Under the pieces are notes generated by a model that had not been told where the DNA came from, did no database searches, and saw nothing but the letters and a program-made list of their open reading frames with translations. From Anaerolineaceae bacterium (lineage in GTDB: Bacteria > Chloroflexota > Anaerolineae > Anaerolineales > Anaerolineaceae), in assembly GCA_011620505.1 (NCBI GenBank), contig WOZA01000165.1, positions 1 through 20,295 of the forward strand: a stretch of DNA of 20,295 nucleotides. Direction: 5' to 3'. The first letter of the stretch is position 1. The number at the start of each line of letters is the position of its first letter. The position numbers and the translations under genes were made by a program. This document shows positions 14,428-20,295 of the stretch, one piece after another.

Positions 14428-15087
14428 ATGCCCCAACGTGTAGAAATTGTAAAGAAAATCATGGACTCCAACGACCGCCTGGCACAGAACAACCAGGCTA
14501 TCCTTGACCAACATCATGTGTATGGCATCAACCTGATGGCATCCCCTGGAGCCGGGAAAACCAGTGTCATCCTTGAGACCATCAAACGGCTGCCAGCCGG
14601 GATCAAGCTTGGCGTGATCGAAGGCGATACTGCCCCTGTCACGATCGACGCTGACAAAATCGTGGCTGCCGGTATACCAGCTGTCCAGATCAACACGGGC
14701 GGCGATTGCCATCTTGACGCCAACATGGTCGGAATGGCACTGCCTGAGCTGCCACTTGAAGAACTGAATCTGATCCTTGTAGAGAATGTTGGCAACCTTA
14801 TTTGTCCTGCTGGTTTTCAGCTCGGCACGCATGCCAACGTCCTGATTGCCTCGGTGCCCGAAGGGGATGACAAGCCCTACAAATACCCCAAAATCTACCG
14901 CGGATTAGACGTGCTGATTATCAATAAGATTGACCTGACCCCTTACATTGACTTCCGCATGGACTACTTCCAGCAGGGGGTCGAGATGCTCAATCCTGGT
15001 CTGACAACTTTTGCTCTGAGCGCTAAAACTGGAAAAGGCTTTGACGCATGGATCGCGTGGTTGACCGATAAAGTCAAAGCAAAGTAA
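14428..15087 (+). CDS. hypB: Nickel-insertion GTPase HypB
   Basis: A 219-residue SIMIBI-class GTPase that powers nickel transfer from HypA. The P-loop is ASPGAGKTS (residues 38-46); GVIEGDTAP is the switch region; GGDCHLDANM carries the metal-binding Cys-His of the G domain; NKIDLTPY is the guanine-specificity motif. The N-terminus lacks both the CxxCGC high-affinity nickel site of the E. coli protein and any His-rich storage stretch. It begins immediately after the hypA stop codon and hypF follows after 6 bases. Confidence 0.97.
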   Translation: MPQRVEIVKKIMDSNDRLAQNNQAILDQHHVYGINLMASPGAGKTSVILETIKRLPAGIKLGVIEGDTAPVTIDADKIVAAGIPAVQINTGGDCHLDANMVGMALPELPLEELNLILVENVGNLICPAGFQLGTHANVLIASVPEGDDKPYKYPKIYRGLDVLIINKIDLTPYIDFRMDYFQQGVEMLNPGLTTFALSAKTGKGFDAWIAWLTDKVKAK

Positions 15088-15093
15088 GAGAGT

Positions 15094-17391
15094 ATGCCCG
15101 TCATCAACAAGCGGCTTTACATCACCGGCATTGTGCAGGGTGTGGGCTTCAGACCAACCGTTTTCAACCTGGCGCAAAGGCATTTGCTGACGGGTTGGGT
15201 TCTCAACAATGCTCACGGCGTTGAGATTGAACTGCGTGGTGCTGAACAAAACGTGCAGGCATTCATCCAGGACCTGCGGCAAAACCCGCCGCCACTTTCT
15301 GTTATCGACAGCTTCACAGTCGAAGATGCGCCTGACCAGGCTTTCACAGAGTTTCAAATCCGTCACAGTGAGGATGACCCGTCCGATTTTCTACCGGTTT
15401 CACCCGATTTGAATATCTGCCCCGATTGCCGCCGTGAACTTTTCGCTCCTTCTGACCGCCGCTACCGCTATCCTTTCATCAACTGCACCAACTGCGGTCC
15501 GCGATTTTCCATTGTGACTGGCATTCCTTACGATCGTCCCAACACCTCCATGGCGGGTTTCTCCCTTTGCCCGGATTGCGCGGAAGAGTATCAGGACCCC
15601 GCCAACAGGCGCTTTCATGCCCAGCCGATTGCCTGCCCGGTTTGCGGTCCGCAGGTCTGGTACGAGGAGAGCGGACAAAAGCTGGCGGAACGCGAAGCTG
15701 CCCTCCAGGCAGCCCGAAAGGCGCTGGCTGAAGGGAAAATTCTGGCTGTAAAAGGTCTGGGCGGCTTCCACCTGGTCTGTGATGCCCAAAACCCGCAAAC
15801 CGTTGAAAAACTACGCCTGCGCAAGCGCCGCAGCGGTAAGCCCTTTGCCCTGATGGCTTTTGACGTGGATACGATCAAAAAGTTTGCCCGGGTCTGTCCG
15901 GACGAGGAAAAACTGCTCACCTCCCCAATGGCACCCGTGGTGCTGCTGGAGACGACCCTGACAGGCAAAGAACTGGCGCGCTTGGTAGCCCCTGACCAAA
16001 ACCGCCTGGGCTTTATGCTGCCCTATACCCCGCTGCATTTGTTACTCCTGGAACCTGCGGAAGGTTTTCCAAAAGTGCTGGTAATGACCAGCGGTAACCT
16101 GAGCGAAGAACCTATTGCCTATTCCAACGCCGACGCCCACAAGCGTCTCTCGCAGCTGGCAGACGGTTTCTTGCTGCACGACCGACCGATCCATACCCGC
16201 ATCGACGATTCGGTGGTTTCTGTCATCGAAGGTGTTCCCCACATTCAGCGGCGAGCACGAGGGTTTGCGCCTTTGCCGCTTCAGATCTCCGCAAACGCCA
16301 TTCCAACCCTGGCTTGCGGCACGGAACTCAAAAACACCTTCTGCCTTGTCCGCGACCGCTACGCTTTCGTCAGCCATCACATTGGCGACCTCGAAAACCA
16401 GGAAACTCTGACCGCCTTCGAAGAGGCCGTCCGGCATTACGAAAAGATCTTCCGCATCAAACCACAGCTCCTGGCTGCGGATATGCACCCGGACTACCTT
16501 GCCAGCCGCTACGCCCGCCAGCGGGCAGCCGAAGAAAACCTGCCCTTGGTTGAAGTCCAGCATCACCACGCCCACATCGTTTCCTGCATGGCAGATAACG
16601 GCCTGAAACAGCAAGAGCAAGTGATCGGGCTGGCATTCGACGGTACGGGTTTTGGCACAGATGGAGCCATCTGGGGTGGAGAGGTGCTGCTGGCTGATTG
16701 GAAAGGTTTTCAGCGCCTTTACCACCTCGAGTATATGCCTCTGCCCGGTGGAGAAGCGGCAGTGCGAAAGCCCGCCCGGATGGCACTCAGCCTGATCCTG
16801 CAGGCAGGCATCGACCCTGATTGTTTTCCTTTCCCCTTCCACCAAGCCTTGGACCCGGATGAGCGAGCAGCGGTTGCTAACCAGATCCGCACCGGTTTTA
16901 ATACCCCAAAAACAAGCAGTGTTGGGCGACTTTTTGATGGTGTGGCAGCTTTGATCGGCTTGCACCAGCAGATCAGCTATGAAGCGCAAAATGCGATTGC
17001 GCTCGAGACGATTGCCGATCCTAACGAACAATCCAGTTATGATTTTCCGATTGAAGATGGTCAAATCCTCGTTTCGCCAGTGATCCAAGCCATTGTTGAG
17101 GACATCAAGCAAAAAGTGGCTCCAGCAGTCATTTCAGCCCGCTTCCACAACGGTTTATCGGCTTGCGCAGTGAATGTTTCTCAACAGATCCGATCTCAGA
17201 CCGGCCTGCGCCAGGTAGCATTATCCGGCGGAGTGTGGCAAAATAAGACCCTGATCACACACACGATAACAGCTCTGCGTGCGTCAGGTTTTGATGTTTT
17301 CTGGCCTCGCAAGCTGCCAACCAACGACGGTGGAGTATCATTTGGTCAAGCACTGGTGGCACTTGCAGTCAGTGAAAATTTGAAGGAGTAA
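15094..17391 (+). CDS. hypF: Carbamoyltransferase HypF
   Basis: A 765-residue protein that converts carbamoyl phosphate and ATP to a carbamoyl group on HypE, the precursor of the cyanide ligands. Domains in order: acylphosphatase (ITGIVQGVGFRPTVFNLA, near residues 9-26); two zinc-finger repeats (CPDCRREL with CTNCGP, and CPDCAEEY with CPVCGP); a YrdC-like domain (ILAVKGLGGFHLVCDA, LRKRRSGKPFALM); and a Kae1-like domain with metal and nucleotide motifs (VQHHHAHIVSC, AFDGTGFGTDGAIWGGE, LSGGVWQNKTL). Length and order are normal for the family. It is placed between hypB and hypC, with only 2 bases to hypC. Confidence 0.97.
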   Translation: MPVINKRLYITGIVQGVGFRPTVFNLAQRHLLTGWVLNNAHGVEIELRGAEQNVQAFIQDLRQNPPPLSVIDSFTVEDAPDQAFTEFQIRHSEDDPSDFLPVSPDLNICPDCRRELFAPSDRRYRYPFINCTNCGPRFSIVTGIPYDRPNTSMAGFSLCPDCAEEYQDPANRRFHAQPIACPVCGPQVWYEESGQKLAEREAALQAARKALAEGKILAVKGLGGFHLVCDAQNPQTVEKLRLRKRRSGKPFALMAFDVDTIKKFARVCPDEEKLLTSPMAPVVLLETTLTGKELARLVAPDQNRLGFMLPYTPLHLLLLEPAEGFPKVLVMTSGNLSEEPIAYSNADAHKRLSQLADGFLLHDRPIHTRIDDSVVSVIEGVPHIQRRARGFAPLPLQISANAIPTLACGTELKNTFCLVRDRYAFVSHHIGDLENQETLTAFEEAVRHYEKIFRIKPQLLAADMHPDYLASRYARQRAAEENLPLVEVQHHHAHIVSCMADNGLKQQEQVIGLAFDGTGFGTDGAIWGGEVLLADWKGFQRLYHLEYMPLPGGEAAVRKPARMALSLILQAGIDPDCFPFPFHQALDPDERAAVANQIRTGFNTPKTSSVGRLFDGVAALIGLHQQISYEAQNAIALETIADPNEQSSYDFPIEDGQILVSPVIQAIVEDIKQKVAPAVISARFHNGLSACAVNVSQQIRSQTGLRQVALSGGVWQNKTLITHTITALRASGFDVFWPRKLPTNDGGVSFGQALVALAVSENLKE

Positions 17392-17393
17392 AT

Positions 17394-17654
17394 ATGTGCC
17401 TGGGTATTCCCGGTAAAGTCGCGAAAATTTATGAGCAGGATGGCACCCTCATGGCGTCCGTCGATTTTGGCGGCGTGGAACAGGCGGTTTGCATTGCTAC
17501 CACGCCAGAAGTAGCGCTCGGGCAGTACGTTTTGGTGCACGCCGGCTTCGCTTTGAACGTGCTGAGTGACACTGAGGCGGAGGAGACTCTCAAAATCCTG
17601 CGCGATTTGCAGGAATTTAATGCCCGTTTGACCGAAGAAGATCAGAGCCAATGA
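17394..17654 (+). CDS. hypC: Hydrogenase assembly chaperone HypC
   Basis: An 86-residue chaperone that carries the Fe(CN)2CO unit with HypD and hands it to the large subunit. The essential N-terminal MCLGIPGKV with Cys2 is present, as is VHAGFALNVL. Length is normal for HypC/HybG. An AAGGAG ribosome site lies in the end of hypF, and the hypC stop overlaps the hypD start (ATGA), consistent with the HypCD complex. Confidence 0.97.
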   Translation: MCLGIPGKVAKIYEQDGTLMASVDFGGVEQAVCIATTPEVALGQYVLVHAGFALNVLSDTEAEETLKILRDLQEFNARLTEEDQSQ

Positions 17655-18745
17655 CAGAAACGCCTACCAACCTGCGGGATGCGTCGCTGACCAAAGCCAT
17701 CATGGCTGAGATCCGCCACATCACGACCCAACCGTGGAACATCATGGAGATTTGCGGCGGGCAGACGCATGCCATCATGCAGTACGGGCTCGATCAACTG
17801 CTGCCCGCTGAAATTACCCTGATCCACGGTCCAGGTTGCCCGGTTTGTGTCACCTCTCTCCAGGCGATCGAACAAGGCCTTCAGATTGCATCCCAACCGG
17901 ATGTGATCTTCACCACTTTTGGCGATATGCTGCGCGTGCCAGGCAACCAGGCAGATCTTTTCACCGCCCGTTCCCAGGGGGCAGATGTGCGTGTGGTTTA
18001 TTCCCCACTGGATTCCCTGAAAATTGCCCATACAAACCCGGATAAACAGGTCGTTTTCTTTGCGATCGGTTTCGAAACAACTGCTCCCACCATCGCCAGT
18101 ACTATCCTGACTGCCAAGAAAGCTGGAATCACCAATTTTTCGATCCTCCCAGCCAATGTATTGGTGCCGCCGGCAATGCATGCCATCCTTTCAAACCCTG
18201 CCAATCGCGTCCAGGGCTTCCTTGCTGCCGGTCACGTTTGCGCTGTGATGGGCTACCATGAATACCTGCCCATCGCTGAGCAATATCAGATACCCATCGT
18301 CGTTACGGGCTTTGAACCAGTCGACCTCGCGACAGGTATTTTGATGACCGTCCAACAGCTCGAAGTCGGTCAACACCAGGTTGCCAACGCCTACCCGCGT
18401 TTTGTCACCAAAGAAGGCAACCAGGTAGCCCAGAAAATAATCTCCGAGGTCTTCGAACCGGTGGACCGGCAGTGGCGCGGCATCGGCACTATCCCGCTTT
18501 CGGGGCTCGGTCTGCGACCGGAGTATGCCAGCTTCAATGCCCTCACCCGGTTTGAACTCACCCAAACCCCGCTAAACGAATCGCCCCTTTGTATCGCTGG
18601 CAAAGTGCTGAGTGGGGTTGCCAAACCCCTCGATTGCCCGGCTTTCGCCCGGGAATGCACCCCTGCCCACCCCCTTGGCGCGCCAATGGTCTCTTCTGAG
18701 GGGGCTTGTGCCGCTTACTATCGCTATCACAGGGCGCGCGCATGA
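17651..18745 (+). CDS. hypD: Fe-(CN)2CO assembly protein HypD
   Basis: A 364-residue [4Fe-4S] scaffold protein on which the iron with cyanide and CO ligands is assembled with HypC. Motifs: EICGGQTHAIMQYGL (near residue 34), HGPGCPVCVT, FFAIGFETTAPT and a C-terminal cysteine group (DCPAF, RECTPAHPLGAPMVSSEG) that binds the cluster. Length is as expected. It overlaps hypC at the start and hypE at the end by 4 bases each. Confidence 0.97.
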   Translation: MTETPTNLRDASLTKAIMAEIRHITTQPWNIMEICGGQTHAIMQYGLDQLLPAEITLIHGPGCPVCVTSLQAIEQGLQIASQPDVIFTTFGDMLRVPGNQADLFTARSQGADVRVVYSPLDSLKIAHTNPDKQVVFFAIGFETTAPTIASTILTAKKAGITNFSILPANVLVPPAMHAILSNPANRVQGFLAAGHVCAVMGYHEYLPIAEQYQIPIVVTGFEPVDLATGILMTVQQLEVGQHQVANAYPRFVTKEGNQVAQKIISEVFEPVDRQWRGIGTIPLSGLGLRPEYASFNALTRFELTQTPLNESPLCIAGKVLSGVAKPLDCPAFARECTPAHPLGAPMVSSEGACAAYYRYHRARA

Positions 18746-19812
18746 CTCAATCAGAACTGCCCAACCTCGAAGGACCCAACTGCCCGCTCCCTATCACTAA
18801 CCGGGGTCAGATCGTGCTCGGTCACGGTAGCGGCGGGCAGATGACGCATGATCTGGTTCGCGACGTCTTCCAACTCCGCCTTGCTAATGCCATTTTGAAC
18901 ACTGCCAACGACGCAGCCATCGTAACAAGCGCTCCTCCCGGAAAACGCCTGGTGGTTTCAACCGACGCTCATATCGTTTCGCCCCTCTTTTTTGCAGGCG
19001 GGGATATCGGCCGGCTGTCAGTCTGCGGCACGGTGAATGACGTCGCCATGCTTGGGGCAGATCCGCGTTTCTTGACCGCAACGTTCATCCTGGAAGAAGG
19101 CTTTGCCATTCATGAGCTTGAACTGATTGTGGATTCCTTCGCGCAAGCCTGCCGTGAAGCTGGCGTGGAGTTGATCGCAGCCGATACCAAGGTGACAGAA
19201 AAAGGGAAATCCGACAAACTGTTCATCAGCACCACCGGTTTTGGTTGGGCAGATAGCACATTGCAGATTGGTGGTGAACAAGCCAAGCCCGGCGATGCGG
19301 TCATCATTTCAGGTCCGGTCGGGAACCACGGCATCGCAGTGGCTGAAGCACGCGGCAACCTCGGCTTTTCCAGCCAGGTGCGCTCGGATACCGCACCGCT
19401 CAATCACATGGTGAAGGCACTCTTGGATGCGGGTTTAGACGTACACGTGCTGCGTGACCCCACCCGCGGGGGGCTTGCGACCACTTTGGTGGAAATTGCC
19501 CGCCAGAGCCAGGTCAACATCGAACTGGATGAGGAAACAATCCCTGTCGATCAGCCTGTGCGTAAAACCTGCGAACTGCTGGGGCTTGACCCGCTTTACC
19601 TCGCGAACGAAGGCAAATTGATCCTTGTCCTGCCTGCAGACCAGGCTGAAGAAGCCCTGTGCAGCATGCACAATACGCGTTATGGCGAAGAAGCCAAAGT
19701 AATTGGCCGGGTTCTTGGATCATCCAGGGGGCAGGTCTGGCTCAAAACGCCTTTCGGGACCACCCGGGTGCTCGAAATGCTCGCCGGTGAAATGCTGCCG
19801 CGTATTTGTTGA
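18742..19812 (+). CDS. hypE: Carbamoyl dehydratase HypE
   Basis: A 356-residue PurM/AIR-synthase-like ATPase that dehydrates the HypF-delivered carbamoyl group on its C-terminal cysteine to a thiocyanate for transfer to HypD. It ends in the family tail LPRIC with the reactive Cys last. Other motifs: LGHGSGGQMTHDLVRDVF (near the start), STDAHIVSPLFFAGGDIG, CGTVNDVAMLGADP and RDPTRGGLATTLVEIA. I place the start at ATG 18742 because it forms an ATGA overlap with the hypD stop like the preceding junction; an in-frame ATG 36 bases upstream lies inside hypD. It closes the hyp set; no terminator is visible after it. Confidence 0.97.
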   Translation: MTQSELPNLEGPNCPLPITNRGQIVLGHGSGGQMTHDLVRDVFQLRLANAILNTANDAAIVTSAPPGKRLVVSTDAHIVSPLFFAGGDIGRLSVCGTVNDVAMLGADPRFLTATFILEEGFAIHELELIVDSFAQACREAGVELIAADTKVTEKGKSDKLFISTTGFGWADSTLQIGGEQAKPGDAVIISGPVGNHGIAVAEARGNLGFSSQVRSDTAPLNHMVKALLDAGLDVHVLRDPTRGGLATTLVEIARQSQVNIELDEETIPVDQPVRKTCELLGLDPLYLANEGKLILVLPADQAEEALCSMHNTRYGEEAKVIGRVLGSSRGQVWLKTPFGTTRVLEMLAGEMLPRIC

Positions 19813-19825
19813 GTTCAGAGTGCGC

Positions 19826-20295
19826 ATGGTGCCCTTTCACTCTACGTTCATAATTATCCTGGTGCTTCTTTTCCTGTCCCTGACCGCTTGCCAGGCGAAC
19901 CCGTGGGACGCACGCCCTTCTCCAAGCCCATCCCTCGAAACTTTTGCCATGCCGACGTTGTTTTTGCCCACACAAACAGAAGTCGCTCAGACACCCTCAA
20001 TTACTCCTTCACAAACCGCCACCCAAAGTGCCAGTCCGGACATTACCAACCTGGAGAGTGAGCTTATCGTGGGCGTGGATTGGTACATTCTGATCCAGGA
20101 TGCCAACAGCGGCGATATCCTGTTTGAACGCAACGCTGACACACCCTTTCCGCCGGCTTCGATGATCAAAATTCCAACCGCCATGGCAGTGCTGAGCATC
20201 CTTGAAGACCAGGGGCGCACGCTTGAGAACCTGAAAAAAACTGGTATCAATGGGCGCAACTTTGACAGTCTGCTCGAAGCCATGGTCGTTCGCAG
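19826..20295 (+). CDS. Lipoprotein with serine beta-lactamase-like domain, cut by window edge
   Basis: The first 156 codons of a secreted protein that continues beyond the window. The N-terminus is a lipoprotein signal peptide (hydrophobic FIIILVLLFLSL ending in lipobox LTAC), then a Ser/Thr/Pro-rich linker (TPSITPSQTATQSASP), then a domain beginning GVDWYILIQDANSGDILFER with the SxxK motif PASMIKIPTAMAV. This fits class A beta-lactamase-like or penicillin-binding-related serine hydrolases; the remaining motifs lie outside, so activity is undecided. The start may instead be GTG at 19820, which would add an Arg to the otherwise uncharged signal-peptide head; no good ribosome site favours either. 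It follows hypE closely but is probably unrelated to hydrogenase. Confidence 0.82.
   Translation, partial: MVPFHSTFIIILVLLFLSLTACQANPWDARPSPSPSLETFAMPTLFLPTQTEVAQTPSITPSQTATQSASPDITNLESELIVGVDWYILIQDANSGDILFERNADTPFPPASMIKIPTAMAVLSILEDQGRTLENLKKTGINGRNFDSLLEAMVVR

Noticed and set aside
15094..18745. hypF placed between hypB and hypC as an unusual order
   Set aside because: hyp gene order varies widely among bacteria, so this is not evidence of anything new.

Overview
The window reads as one long hydrogenase locus from an anaerobic, probably fermentative bacterium. Gene content, the Ser/Thr/Pro-rich lipoprotein at the right end and the style of the HydA and HisRS sequences suggest Chloroflexota (Anaerolineae-like). 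That is an inference from remembered family features, not a measured placement. Nearly every gene runs left to right; only hisS, cut by the left edge, points the other way. I see no mobile element, CRISPR array, tRNA or rRNA.

Layout. (1) 1-1226: hisS on the minus strand, divergent from the rest. (2) 1311-3721: a tight four-gene regulatory set: DRTGG protein, CBS-pair/HATPase protein, second DRTGG protein, PHP phosphoesterase. (3) 3722-6176: a sigma70-like promoter with a Rex-type operator, then a HydC-like (NuoE) and a short HydB-like (NuoF) gene, closed by a terminator-like hairpin. (4) 6197-13511: a second promoter with a Rex-type operator in the same geometry, then hydC, a small HATPase gene, a thioredoxin-fold protein without cysteines, hydB, hydA, hydS and hydL. 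(5) 13529-13557: a perfect 11-bp hairpin, followed by a maturation protease and hypA, hypB, hypF, hypC, hypD, hypE. (6) 19826-end: start of a lipoprotein with a class A beta-lactamase-like SxxK motif.

How the genes work together. hydC, hydB, hydA, hydS and hydL look like a soluble [NiFe] hydrogenase of the HydABCSL type (group 3d-like catalytic subunits on a NADH/ferredoxin diaphorase). It would couple H2 to NAD(H) and ferredoxin, with electron bifurcation or confurcation inferred from HydB carrying a C-terminal double [4Fe-4S] domain. HypA/B would load nickel, HypF/E would make cyanide, HypC/D would assemble the Fe(CN)2CO unit, and the protease would trim the 24-residue HydL tail. The DRTGG/CBS/HATPase/PHP set is of a kind I recall beside clostridial and thermotogal [FeFe] hydrogenases; its biochemical role is, to my knowledge, not established.

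Most notable observations: matched Rex-type operators at both diaphorase promoters; loss of cluster-binding cysteines in all three thioredoxin-like [2Fe-2S]-type domains of the locus outside the HydC proteins; a second separately transcribed HydBC pair whose HydB lacks the ferredoxin domain; and the full DRTGG/CBS-HATPase/PHP set paired with a [NiFe] rather than [FeFe] enzyme.
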